NCBI GenBank assembly: GCA_016710335.1
Contig: JADJXQ010000026.1
Location: 12,630 to 76,629 of the forward strand
Origin: Rhodospirillales bacterium
Lineage (GTDB): Bacteria; Pseudomonadota; Alphaproteobacteria; Rhodospirillales; Defluviicoccaceae
Length of the DNA stretch: 64,000 bases
Direction of reading: 5' to 3'
Shown: one piece after another, positions 44,677-53,060 of the stretch
Layout: each line of letters starts with the position of its first letter
Position numbering within the stretch: the stretch's first letter is position 1
Position numbers and translations under genes: made by a program
The notes under the pieces: model-generated
Told to the model about the DNA's origin: nothing
What the model saw: the letters and a program-made list of their open reading frames with translations, nothing else
Databases searched by the model: none

Positions 44677-46215
44677 TCAACGGGTCAGATCGAAGCTGAT
44701 GTCGGTGACGCCGGCCTCGTTGGTATCCGCGTCGAGACGATCGAGGATGGTATCGAGAATGCGCACCAGCACGTGAAGCCCGCCCTGGTAACCCCAGGTC
44801 GGAAAGCGGTGGTGGTGGTGGCGGTCGAAGATCGGGAAGGTCAGGCGGATCAGCGGCGTGCCGGTGTCCCGCTCCAGATACTTCCCATAGCTGCTGCCGA
44901 TCAGGAAATCGACCGGCGCGGTGTTGAGCAAGGACCGCATGTGCCAGAGATCGCAAGCCGGCCAGACCTCGCAATCCTTGCCGTACGGCGACGACTCCAG
45001 CATTGCCTTCATCTGCTTCGCCCAGGGCTTGGTGCCGTTGGTGGCGAGGGCATGCCGCGGCTCCGCCCCCATCTCCATCAGGAAGCGGCACATGCCGTAG
45101 ACGAAGTCCGGATCGCCGAACACCGCGAACGTCTTGCCGTGAGCGATGGACATGGAGTCGGTCAACGCGTCCACCAGCCGGCCCCGTTCCCGCAGCAGGG
45201 AGTCAGGGATCGGCTTGCCGGCGATCCGGGAGATGGCCATGAGCAATTCGTCGGTCGCCTCGACGCCGATCGGATAATGCAGGCTGGCAACCTCGTGGCC
45301 CTTTTCCTTCGCATACGCCAACGTCTTCTTGGTGCAGAACTCCTGCAGCGACAGGGTCGCCTTGGCGTTCAGCGCCGCCTTGGTCTCGTCGATGGTGGTG
45401 CCGCCGTCGTACATGCGGAACGTGCCGTCGCTCGGTGTGTCGAACACGTCGGACGGATCGCAGAGGATCGTGTGCGCCACATCCATCACGTCGAGAAGGC
45501 GTGCGAGTTCGCGGTTGTTGCCGACGCAGTAGCCGTCGAAGCCGGGGATGATGTTGATGGCGGCGCCGGGGGTCCGCTCGTCACTCTCCCAGAAGTTCCG
45601 GAGGATCCCGAGCAGCATGTTGTCGTACCCGTTGACGTGGCTGCCCTGGAACGCCGGCGTGTGTGCGAACGGAACGTTGAAGTCCGCCGGCACCGAGCCT
45701 TTTTCCTTGGCGGTGCCGATGAAGGCGTGCAGGTCGTCGCCGATCACTTCCGCCATGCAGGTTGTGGAGACGGCGATCATCTTCGGCTCGTAGAGGGCGA
45801 AAGCGTTGGCGAGGCCCTCGATCATATTGTTGAGGCCGCCAAATACCGCCGCGTCCTCGGTCATCGACGAGGATACGGCGGACGTCGGCTCCTTGAAGTG
45901 CCGCGACAGATGAGAGCGGTAGTACGCCACACAGCCCTGGGAGCCGTGCACGAAGGACAGGGTGCCCTCGAAGCCGCTGGAGCAGAACACTGCGCCGAGC
46001 GGCTGGCACGCCTTGGCCGGGTTGATGACCAGCGCCTTCCGGTCGAAGTTCTTCTCGCGGTAGTCGTCGCTCTTGGTCCAGGCGCTGATCGCTTCGACGG
46101 TTTCGGGCGGGTGCGGGCACTCGAAGTTGGCGCGCTTATCCCGCAGCATTTCCTTGTATTCGGGCTCGCGGAACAAGCCCACGTGGTCCTTGATCGCTTC
46201 GGTGCTCTGCGGCAT
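44677..46215 (-). CDS. nifK: Nitrogenase MoFe protein beta chain NifK
   Basis: 512 residues. The three P-cluster cysteines are at C70 (AKACQPLGA), C95 (GSQGCVAY) and C153 (STTCMAEV), the same numbers as in Azotobacter NifK. With NifD it forms the alpha2beta2 protein that reduces dinitrogen. The ATG at 46215 follows CAGGAGAAC; a GTG one codon upstream is a weaker option. The gene is intact. Confidence 0.98.
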   Translation of the reverse strand: MPQSTEAIKDHVGLFREPEYKEMLRDKRANFECPHPPETVEAISAWTKSDDYREKNFDRKALVINPAKACQPLGAVFCSSGFEGTLSFVHGSQGCVAYYRSHLSRHFKEPTSAVSSSMTEDAAVFGGLNNMIEGLANAFALYEPKMIAVSTTCMAEVIGDDLHAFIGTAKEKGSVPADFNVPFAHTPAFQGSHVNGYDNMLLGILRNFWESDERTPGAAINIIPGFDGYCVGNNRELARLLDVMDVAHTILCDPSDVFDTPSDGTFRMYDGGTTIDETKAALNAKATLSLQEFCTKKTLAYAKEKGHEVASLHYPIGVEATDELLMAISRIAGKPIPDSLLRERGRLVDALTDSMSIAHGKTFAVFGDPDFVYGMCRFLMEMGAEPRHALATNGTKPWAKQMKAMLESSPYGKDCEVWPACDLWHMRSLLNTAPVDFLIGSSYGKYLERDTGTPLIRLTFPIFDRHHHHRFPTWGYQGGLHVLVRILDTILDRLDADTNEAGVTDISFDLTR

Positions 46216-46258
46216 CACTGTTCTCCTGGTACGGCGTGGCGGAGGAGCGGGGGAGGCT

Positions 46259-47728
46259 TTACGCCACCGCCCAAGGGGCCTTGAACTTGCTCCACACCGG
46301 ATTGTTGATGGCCATGTCCATGTCCCGGGCGAATACCGCGAAACCGTCGTAGGCGTGGTAGGGGCCCGAGTAGTCCCAGGAATGGACCTGACGGAAAGGC
46401 ACGCCCATCTTCTGGATCGGGTACTTCTCCTTGATGCCCGAACCGACGAGATCCGGGCGGATGCGCTCGATGAGTTTCTCCATCTCGTAGGCGGTGACGT
46501 CGTCGAAGATCAGGGTGCCGTCCTTCACGTGGCTCATCGTCCGCTGGTAGTCGTCCTTGTGGGCGAACTCGTAGCCGGCGCCGACGACCTCCATGCCCAG
46601 GTCCTCGTAGGCGCCGACCATGTGGCGGGGACGCAGGCCGCCGACGTAGAGCATCACCTTCTTGCCCTCGAGACGCGGCCGGTACTTGGCGATGATCTCG
46701 TCGGCGAGCGGCCGGTACTTGGCGATGGCCTTCTCGACGTTCGCCTTGATGGTGTCGTCGAAGTGTTCGGCGATCGCCCGCAGCGACTGCTCGATCCGCG
46801 ACGGGCCAAAGAAATTGAACTCGAACCACGGCGTTCCGTACTTCTCCTCCATGTGGCGGGAGATGTAGTTCATGGAGCGGTAGCAGTGGATCAGGTTGAG
46901 CTTGGCCTTCGGCGCCCGCTCCAGTTCGGCCAGGCTGGTGTCGCCGGTCCACTGGGCGATGACCCGCAATCCCACTTCCTCGAGCAGCTTGCGCGACGCC
47001 CAGCAGTCGCCGCCGATGTTGTAGTCGCCGATGACGACCACGTCGTAGGGGCCGGGCTCGAAGCCGGGGCTTCCTTCCGCCCGGTCCGACGGCTTCTCGC
47101 GGTCGAAGATCCAGTCGCGGATGGTGTCGTTGGCGATGTGATGGCCGAGGGACTGGGAGACGCCGCGGAAGCCTTCGCAGCGCACCGGCACGACGGGCTT
47201 GCCGAGTTCCTTGCCCTTCTCCCTGGCGACCGCTTCGATGTCGTCGCCGATCAGGCCGACCGGGCATTCCGACTGGACGGTGATGCCCTTGGCGAGCGGG
47301 AACAACGTCTCGATCTCGTCGATCAACTGACGCAGTTTCTTGTCGCCGCCGAAGACGATGTCACGCTCCTGGAAGTCGGAGGTGACCTGCATCGTCCCGA
47401 AGGTGTCGACGCCGGTCTCGCCGACGTAGTAGTTGCGACGCTGCGACCACGAGTACTGGCCGCAACCGACCGGGCCGTGGGAGATGTGGACCAGATCCTT
47501 GACCGGACCCCACACCACGCCCTTGGAACCGGCATAGGCGCAGCCGCGCACCGTCATGACGCCCGGCATCGACTTGATGTTGGACTTGACGCCGCAGTCG
47601 GAATCGCCCTCGCTGACGACGTTGAGGTGCTTGCTGCGGCGTTTGCGCATCTTCTCCGGGTACGACGCCAGCACGTCTTCGATGACCTGCTCGTGGAACT
47701 CCCGGTCGTTGGTGTAGTCGAGGCTCAT
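46259..47728 (-). CDS. nifD: Nitrogenase MoFe protein alpha chain NifD
   Basis: 489 residues. P-cluster ligands are C63 (RGCAYAG), C89 (PVGCGQYSW) and C155 (SECPVGLIGDD). The FeMo-cofactor ligands are C282 (IHCYRSMNY) and H449 (RQVHSWDYSG). This is a molybdenum-type NifD, not VnfD or AnfD. AGGAGGAGAAC precedes the ATG, and 33 bases separate it from nifH. Confidence 0.98.
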   Translation of the reverse strand: MSLDYTNDREFHEQVIEDVLASYPEKMRKRRSKHLNVVSEGDSDCGVKSNIKSMPGVMTVRGCAYAGSKGVVWGPVKDLVHISHGPVGCGQYSWSQRRNYYVGETGVDTFGTMQVTSDFQERDIVFGGDKKLRQLIDEIETLFPLAKGITVQSECPVGLIGDDIEAVAREKGKELGKPVVPVRCEGFRGVSQSLGHHIANDTIRDWIFDREKPSDRAEGSPGFEPGPYDVVVIGDYNIGGDCWASRKLLEEVGLRVIAQWTGDTSLAELERAPKAKLNLIHCYRSMNYISRHMEEKYGTPWFEFNFFGPSRIEQSLRAIAEHFDDTIKANVEKAIAKYRPLADEIIAKYRPRLEGKKVMLYVGGLRPRHMVGAYEDLGMEVVGAGYEFAHKDDYQRTMSHVKDGTLIFDDVTAYEMEKLIERIRPDLVGSGIKEKYPIQKMGVPFRQVHSWDYSGPYHAYDGFAVFARDMDMAINNPVWSKFKAPWAVA

Positions 47729-47761
47729 GTTCTCCTCCTGGATGCGGGGCGGCGGCGGGAC

Positions 47762-48661
47762 TTAAGCGTCGGCCAGCGCCTTCTGCGCCGCTTCCTTGGC
47801 CTCCAGCTCGGCGATCATCTCCTCGTCCGACTTGAGGATGCCGAACTCCATCAGCATGTCCTCGAGTTCGTCCATGGTGATCGGCGTCGGGATCACGCCC
47901 TTGCCCTTGTTCTCATGGATGTTCTTGGCCAGCTTCCGGTATTCGTCGGCCTGCTCGGACTCCGGCGCGTACTCGATCACCGTCATGCGGCGGAGTTCGG
48001 CATGCTGGACGATATTGTGGCGGGGGACGAAATGGATGAGCCTGGTGCCGAGCTTGCCGGCCATGGCTTCCGCCAGTTCCAGCTCCAGGTCGGTCTGACG
48101 CGAGTTGCAGATCAGGCCGCCGAGGCGGACGCCGCCGGTGTTCGCGTACTTGAGGATGCCGCGGGAGATGTTGTTGGCGGCGTAGAGCGCCATCATCTCG
48201 CCGGACATGACGATGTAGATTTCCTGCGCCTTGTTCTCGCGGATCGGCATGGCGAAGCCGCCGCACACCACGTCGCCGAGGACGTCGTAGACGATGTAGT
48301 CCTGGCCTTCGTACGCGCCGTTCTCCTCCAGGAAGTTGATGGAGGTGATGACGCCGCGGCCGGCGCAGCCGACGCCCGGCTCAGGGCCGCCCGACTCGAC
48401 GCACGAGACGCCGTGGTAACCGGTGCGCAGCACGTCTTCCAGTTCAAGGTCCTCGACCGAGCCGGCTTCCGCCGCCAGGTGGAGGACGGTCTGCTGCGCC
48501 TTGGCGTGCAGGATCAGGCGGGTCGAGTCCGCCTTGGGGTCGCAGCCGATGATCAACACCTTCTGGCCCATCTCTGCAAGCGCCGCGATCGTGTTCTGTG
48601 ACGTCGTCGACTTGCCGATGCCTCCTTTGCCGTAGAAGGCGATCTGTCGAAGATCACTCAT
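47762..48661 (-). CDS. nifH: Nitrogenase iron protein NifH
   Basis: 299 residues. Walker A is GKGGIGKS at 11-18, and the [4Fe-4S] cluster between two subunits is held by C99 (GVGCAGRG) and C133 (DVVCGGF). R102, in the C-A-G-R-G loop, corresponds to the Arg that DraT ADP-ribosylates, and draT-draG is encoded next door. It passes electrons to NifDK with ATP hydrolysis. The ATG at 48661 starts the family-typical MSDLRQIAFYGKGG. Its promoter region has a complete sigma-54/IHF/NifA layout. Confidence 0.98.
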   Translation of the reverse strand: MSDLRQIAFYGKGGIGKSTTSQNTIAALAEMGQKVLIIGCDPKADSTRLILHAKAQQTVLHLAAEAGSVEDLELEDVLRTGYHGVSCVESGGPEPGVGCAGRGVITSINFLEENGAYEGQDYIVYDVLGDVVCGGFAMPIRENKAQEIYIVMSGEMMALYAANNISRGILKYANTGGVRLGGLICNSRQTDLELELAEAMAGKLGTRLIHFVPRHNIVQHAELRRMTVIEYAPESEQADEYRKLAKNIHENKGKGVIPTPITMDELEDMLMEFGILKSDEEMIAELEAKEAAQKALADA

Positions 48662-48720
48662 GGCGATGGTCTCCCTCTTGCGTGTCCGTTTTGAGCTTTC
48701 CATGCTCTCGGCGCCCTATC

Positions 48721-48736
48721 CGCAATGACCGTGCCA
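48721..48736 (-). promoter_or_regulatory. Sigma-54 promoter of nifHDK
   Basis: On the minus strand TGGCAC-GGTCA-TTGCG is an exact -24 box and a good -12 box at the correct spacing. The start point is expected near 48711, giving a 50-base leader. Confidence 0.88.
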
Positions 48737-48776
48737 ACAGCGGCGATCTCTGCCGGTCGTATCATGAGGGTAACGA

Positions 48777-48789
48777 AATCAATCGTTTG
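48777..48789 (+). promoter_or_regulatory. IHF-binding site in the nifH promoter
   Basis: AATCAA-TCGT-TTG fits the IHF consensus WATCAA-N4-TTR exactly. It lies between the -24 box and the NifA boxes, where IHF bends DNA to bring NifA to the polymerase. Confidence 0.7.
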
Positions 48790-48827
48790 CTGCCGGGCGA
48801 TGGCCTGCGTCGGGCGACCTGGCGCGG

Positions 48828-48843
48828 TGTTGGGATCGCGACA
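48828..48843 (-). promoter_or_regulatory. NifA site 1 upstream of nifH
   Basis: TGT-TGGGATCGCG-ACA, an exact TGT-N10-ACA box, 92 bases above the -24 element. The site is palindromic in its ends, so it could also serve draT. Confidence 0.8.
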
Positions 48844-48856
48844 TTCTCCGACACAA

Positions 48857-48872
48857 TGTTGCAAGCCCCACA
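48857..48872 (-). promoter_or_regulatory. NifA site 2 upstream of nifH
   Basis: TGT-TGCAAGCCCC-ACA, a second exact box, 29 bases from site 1 measured centre to centre (almost three helical turns). Confidence 0.8.
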
Positions 48873-48953
48873 GGCGGGGCGCATGCGCAGCCGCCGAAAC
48901 GGCGGTTTGCCGTGGATGTCCGCTTGGAACGGAGCTTGCTTGCATAGTGGGAC

Positions 48954-49850
48954 ATGACTGCGGTCCCGACCCTCGTACGCGCCGGCAAAACCGAGCCCGA
49001 CATCGTTTCCCGCAAAGGGCACAGCACCAATCTGGTCGGCGTGCCCACTGGCCTGCTCGCCAGCGACGCCTTCAACCGGGCGCGGCTGCCGCTGCGCATC
49101 GCCGGCGCGCGCGAATCCAACAGCGGCCTGTTCAAAATGCTGGACCGCGTCGGATCCGCCGGCGATGCGGCGGAAACCTTCGCGGCCTACATGGAAGTGG
49201 TGTTCGGGCTTCACCCGGAGCAGCGCGGGCTGGAATTGCGGGACGGGGCGCGGCGGGGCGGTGACAGCCGCCGACGGTATCGCTCCAGCTACATCAGGCT
49301 CATCCGCGGTTGGGCGCACGACAGCAACGGCCCCGAGGGCGCGGTGTTGAAGGGGTGGGCGGAAAGCCGTTTCGGCTTGTTCCCGACCTATCACAAGGCC
49401 CCGCTCCGGCGCTTCTCGTCGCCGGCCTGGATGCGCTACGTCGAGGAAAAGATGTGCAGCCGCTTTCACGGCAATGCCATTTTCGGCCAACTCGATCTGG
49501 TTTACGAATTCGCCCAGTGGTCGCTGGCGCGGTTTCAGCCGGAAGCCCGGTGCCGGCGGCTCTATCGCGGCGTCAACGACTTCGACGAGCATCCCATCGT
49601 CGACTTCGACGAGCATCCCATCGTCGAGCGGCTCGACCCGCGGACGGTGATCGTCACCCTGAACAACCTGGTGTCGTTCTCCGGCGAGCGGGACATCGCG
49701 GGCTGCTTCGGATCCTACATCCTGGAAGCGGACGTGCCGTTCAGCAAAATCGTCTTCTTCAACGGCTTGCTGTCTGCGGCGCCGCTGGCGGGCGAGAGCG
49801 AGTATCTGGCGATCGGCGGCGATTACCGCGTCCGCGCCAGCTATTATTGA
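48954..49850 (+). CDS. draT: NAD+-dinitrogen-reductase ADP-ribosyltransferase DraT
   Basis: 298 residues of the DraT family. Marks include STNLVGVPTGLLASDAFN (about 24-41), HGNAIFGQLDLVYEFAQWSL, CRRLYRGVND and LNNLVSFSGERDIAGCFGS. It transfers ADP-ribose from NAD+ to the Arg of NifH (R102 here) when ammonium rises or energy falls, switching nitrogenase off. A perfect 24-base tandem duplication gives DFDEHPIV twice at about residues 209-224. The ATG at 48954 has only a weak site (GTGGGA). It diverges from nifH and is followed by draG. Confidence 0.92.
   Translation: MTAVPTLVRAGKTEPDIVSRKGHSTNLVGVPTGLLASDAFNRARLPLRIAGARESNSGLFKMLDRVGSAGDAAETFAAYMEVVFGLHPEQRGLELRDGARRGGDSRRRYRSSYIRLIRGWAHDSNGPEGAVLKGWAESRFGLFPTYHKAPLRRFSSPAWMRYVEEKMCSRFHGNAIFGQLDLVYEFAQWSLARFQPEARCRRLYRGVNDFDEHPIVDFDEHPIVERLDPRTVIVTLNNLVSFSGERDIAGCFGSYILEADVPFSKIVFFNGLLSAAPLAGESEYLAIGGDYRVRASYY
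49578..49625 (+). repeat. Perfect 24-base tandem duplication inside draT
   Basis: The unit beginning GACTTCGACGAGCATCCC occurs twice without change (49578-49601 and 49602-49625), adding eight residues in frame. The lack of any base difference shows it is recent or recombinogenic. Confidence 0.95.
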
Positions 49851-49869
49851 CGGCGGGAGGCGCGCGATC

Positions 49870-50763
49870 ATTCCCCCGGCAGAACTCAGCGACCGCGCCC
49901 TGGGCGCTTTCCTGGGTTTTGCCGTCGGCGATGCGTTGGGCGCCACCGTCGAGTTCATGACCGCCGGCGAAATCGCGGCCCGCTACGGCAAGCACTGCCG
50001 CTTGACCGGCGGCGGCTGGCTCAACCTCGACCCGGGCCAGGTGACCGACGACACCGAGATGACGCTCTGCGTCGGCCGCGCCATCATCGACAGCGGCGGC
50101 TGGGACTCCGCAGCGGTCTGCGAAGGCTTCGCCCAGTGGCTCCGCGGCGTACCCGCCGATGTCGGCAACACCTGCCGCCGGGGCATCCGCCGCTACATCG
50201 TCAGCGGCGCCACCGCATCCCCTCCCAACGAGGGCGACGCCGGCAACGGCGCCTGCATGCGCAACCTGCCCGTCGCCCTGGCCACCCTCGATGACCCGGA
50301 GGCGTTCCGCGACTGGACCATCGCCCAGTGCCACATCACCCATAACCACCTTCTGTCGGACGCGGCCACCCTGGCGATGGGGCGCATGGTGCAGCGGCTG
50401 GTCAAGGGCGGCGGCATCACCGACTGCCGTGAGGAAGCGCAGGCCCTCGTCCGCGCCCACCCGGCGTTCCGTTTCGACCGTTACAACGGCGTCTGCTCGG
50501 CCTACATCGTCGATACCGTCCGCACCGTCCTGCACTTTTATTTCCTGACGGATTCGGTGCGCGCCTGCATCATCGAGACCGTCAACGTCGGCGGCGACGC
50601 CGACACCGCCGGCGCTCTGGCCGGCATGCTCGCCGGCGCCACATATGGCGCGGCGTCGATCCCCCGCTCCTGGCTCAAGACCCTGGACAAGTCGGTCGTC
50701 AGGGAAATCGAGCGGCAGGTTCCGGCGCTGCTAAGCATGGCCGAGGCGCGAAAAGGAGACTGA
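49870..50763 (+). CDS. draG: ADP-ribosyl-[dinitrogen reductase] hydrolase DraG
   Basis: About 297 residues of the ADP-ribosylglycohydrolase family. Metal ligands for the two-Mn site are in VTDDTEM (about 60-66) and NVGGDADTAGA (about 240-250), with GNGACMRN between. It removes ADP-ribose from NifH and restores activity. Conserved sequence (LSDRALGAFLGFAVGDALGATVEF, read in two parts) extends upstream of the first TTG (49936), but no ATG, GTG or TTG occurs there. GGGAGG at 49855-49860 points to ATT (49870) or ATC (49867) as start. It lies 19 bases after draT. Confidence 0.85.
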   Translation: MPPAELSDRALGAFLGFAVGDALGATVEFMTAGEIAARYGKHCRLTGGGWLNLDPGQVTDDTEMTLCVGRAIIDSGGWDSAAVCEGFAQWLRGVPADVGNTCRRGIRRYIVSGATASPPNEGDAGNGACMRNLPVALATLDDPEAFRDWTIAQCHITHNHLLSDAATLAMGRMVQRLVKGGGITDCREEAQALVRAHPAFRFDRYNGVCSAYIVDTVRTVLHFYFLTDSVRACIIETVNVGGDADTAGALAGMLAGATYGAASIPRSWLKTLDKSVVREIERQVPALLSMAEARKGD

Positions 50764-51185
50764 ACCGCCAAGCTCCTGGTGGGTGGAACAAACGGCCTCT
50801 GCCCTGCGCGGGAGATGCGCATATATGGGATATGCTTCGAATTGCCCGCAGGGCGCCAAGCGGCGGTGCGATGGTTGCGGACGGCAACGCGCTGCGGTTG
50901 CATCGGGGGATACGCCGCGGCCACCCGTGGCATCCAAAATAGCGTCCTGAAAACAACAGGTTGCGGAGGGGCTGCATACATTCGCATACACCTTTTCAGG
51001 CCAAACGGACACAAACTCAACGTTATCAACCAGTTAGAATGGGTTGGCCTGGGCAGGATGGACACAAAACCGGTACATTCGGGGCAAAACGGACACAGGA
51101 GCGGACCGGGCGCTTCCCGTTATGGTGGTCGCGTCGCCGCGCGATAGTGCGAGGCGGGTTACGCCGGGTTCCAGGTGGCCGGGGT
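50764..51185. other. 422-base gap with repeated GGACACA motifs
   Basis: No gene is visible between draG and the end of modC. Three short direct repeats occur: AAACGGACACAAAC (51003-51016), TGGACACAAAAC (51059-51070) and AAAACGGACACAGG (51086-51099). They could be remains of a mobile-element end or a regulator array; I cannot name them. Confidence 0.4.
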
Positions 51186-52349
51186 TCAGGCGGCGCGGGT
51201 GGCTGTCATGGCGCCGGGGCCGTTGGAGAAGCCGTCGAACGACAGGCTCTTGATCAGGGCGAAGACCGGCATGCCGGCGGTGAGGGAGAGGTCGTCCGCC
51301 GCCTTCCGGGTGACGACGGCACGGATGCGCGCCTCGCCGATGCCGATCGCGACGTTGGTGAAGGCGGTGCCCGGTTCGTCGCGGATCTCGGCGACGCGTC
51401 CGGAGAGGGTGTTGCGGATGGAGGTGTTCTCCGGCCGGCGGGTGGCCAAAGCCACGTCCTCGGCGTCGATGCGCAGCCGGATGCGCTCCCCCGGCCGAAC
51501 ATCGATCAAGGGCACGAAGATCGCCTGGCCGTCGAGATCGAGCCGGGTGAGCTGGTAACCGGCATCGTGGGCGGCGACGGTAGCCACCACCGTGGTGCCG
51601 GCGTCGCGCCGGCCCGCCGACGGCCGCAGGTCGAAGCGCTGGACCATCTCGAAGACGCTGCCGGCGGCGACATGGCGGCCTTCCGACAAGAGAATGATGC
51701 GGTCGGCGAGCTGCGCGACCTCGGTGACGCTGTGGGTCACATAGACGATCGGGATCGACAGGCTTCGGTGCAGCGAGTCGAAATAGGGCAGAATGTCTTC
51801 CTTTGATCGCTGGTCGAGCGCCGACAGCGGCTCATCCATCAACAGGACGCTCGGCTGCGACAACAAGGCCCGGCCGACGGCGACGCGCTGGCGTTCGCCG
51901 CCGGACAGCGCCGCTGGCGAGCGGTCCAGCAGATGGCCGACGCCGAGCATGCCGATCACTTCCTCCGGCGGCAGTGTGCGGGCCGCGCCGCGGCGTTCGG
52001 CGTGGCGCCCGGCCCGGCGGCCTGCGCGCCGAAAACCGTAAAGCAGGTTCTTGCGCACGTTCAGGTGGGGGAACAGGCTCGGTTCCTGAAAGACGTAGCC
52101 GATTTCCCGCTCGTGCGGCTTGGCGAAGATGCCATGCTCGTCATCCTGCCAAGGCGTGCCGCCGACGCTGATCCGGCCGGGCAGGCGGGTCAGGCCGGCG
52201 ATGCAGCGGAGGATCGTCGTCTTGCCGCAGCCGGATGGCCCGAACAACGCGGTGATGCCGCGCATCGGCGCCTCCAGCGCCACATTCAGCGTGAAGTTGC
52301 CGACGGTGCCGTTGATCCCCGCGACGATGCTGTCGGCGTGTGCGCTCAT
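51186..52349 (-). CDS. modC: Molybdate ABC transporter ATPase ModC
   Basis: 387 residues. Walker A is GPSGCGKT (about 37-44), the signature is LSGGERQRVAVGRAL, Walker B is VLLMDEPLSALD, and a C-terminal Mop/TOBE domain (about 290-365) is present as usual for ModC; this domain can bind oxyanion and inhibit the pump. An Arg-rich insert (about residues 108-124) before the signature is unusual. The ATG overlaps the modB stop (ATGA). It is the last gene of the nifB-to-mod unit. Confidence 0.93.
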   Translation of the reverse strand: MSAHADSIVAGINGTVGNFTLNVALEAPMRGITALFGPSGCGKTTILRCIAGLTRLPGRISVGGTPWQDDEHGIFAKPHEREIGYVFQEPSLFPHLNVRKNLLYGFRRAGRRAGRHAERRGAARTLPPEEVIGMLGVGHLLDRSPAALSGGERQRVAVGRALLSQPSVLLMDEPLSALDQRSKEDILPYFDSLHRSLSIPIVYVTHSVTEVAQLADRIILLSEGRHVAAGSVFEMVQRFDLRPSAGRRDAGTTVVATVAAHDAGYQLTRLDLDGQAIFVPLIDVRPGERIRLRIDAEDVALATRRPENTSIRNTLSGRVAEIRDEPGTAFTNVAIGIGEARIRAVVTRKAADDLSLTAGMPVFALIKSLSFDGFSNGPGAMTATRAA

Positions 52350-53041
52350 CGTCCTGCCCCGGCCCCGGCCTGCCCGATGCGTTTCTCAACCAGCATCATC
52401 GAGAGTATGACCAGAAAGGCGAACACCAGCATCCCGCCGGCCAACACGTGCGCCTTGGTCCACTGCAGGGTCTCGACATACTCGAAGATGGCGATGGACA
52501 GCACCCGCGTCTCGCCGGGAATGTTGCCGCCGATCATCAGGATGACGCCGAACTCGCCGACCGTATGGGCGAAGCCGAGCACGGCGCCGGTGAGGAATCC
52601 GGGGCGGGCGAGGGGGACGGCCACCGACCAGAACGTGTCCCACGGCGAAGCCCTGAGCGTCGTCGCCACCTCCACCGGCCGGTTGCCGACCGTTTCGAAC
52701 GCGTTGCGGATCGGCTGCACGACGAACGGCATCGAGTACAGGATGGAACCGATGACCAGCCCTTCGAAGGTGAAGGCCAACGTGTTCCCGCCAAAAAGGC
52801 CCGCCGCCCAGCCGCCGGGCCCGTCCGGCCCGAGCGCCAGCAGCAGGTAGAAGCCGAGCACCGTCGGCGGCAGCACCAGCGGCAGCGCGACCACCGCAGC
52901 CACCGCTTCCCGCCAGCGCGCCGTGGATCGCGCCAGCCACCATGCCAGCGGCGTGCAGATCACCAGCAGCAGAACGGTGGTCAGCGCGGCGAGCCGGAGA
53001 GTCAGTTCGATCGGCGGCCAGAGTTCTGCGACATCGGTCAT
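52346..53041 (-). CDS. modB: Molybdate ABC transporter permease ModB
   Basis: 231 residues with five transmembrane helices and the ABC-permease coupling loop EVATTLRASPWDTFWSVAVP (about 125-144). It forms the channel for molybdate with ModC on the inside. The ATG at 53041 (MTDVAELWPPIELTLRL) is 19 bases after modA; the longer upstream frame lies within modA and is not needed. Confidence 0.93.
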   Translation of the reverse strand: MTDVAELWPPIELTLRLAALTTVLLLVICTPLAWWLARSTARWREAVAAVVALPLVLPPTVLGFYLLLALGPDGPGGWAAGLFGGNTLAFTFEGLVIGSILYSMPFVVQPIRNAFETVGNRPVEVATTLRASPWDTFWSVAVPLARPGFLTGAVLGFAHTVGEFGVILMIGGNIPGETRVLSIAIFEYVETLQWTKAHVLAGGMLVFAFLVILSMMLVEKRIGQAGAGAGR

Positions 53042-53060
53042 CGGTCGCTCCCGCGCAAGC

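Noticed and set aside
43279..46284. A 1,001-codon open frame on the plus strand opposite nifE and nifK
   Set aside because: It is the shadow of two certain genes on the other strand, with no family resemblance or ribosome-binding site.
48925..48940. Sigma-54-like TGGAAC-GGAGC-TTGCT on the plus strand before draT
   Set aside because: Spacing is right, but the -24 box has a mismatch and the start point would fall only about three bases before the draT ATG, leaving no leader.
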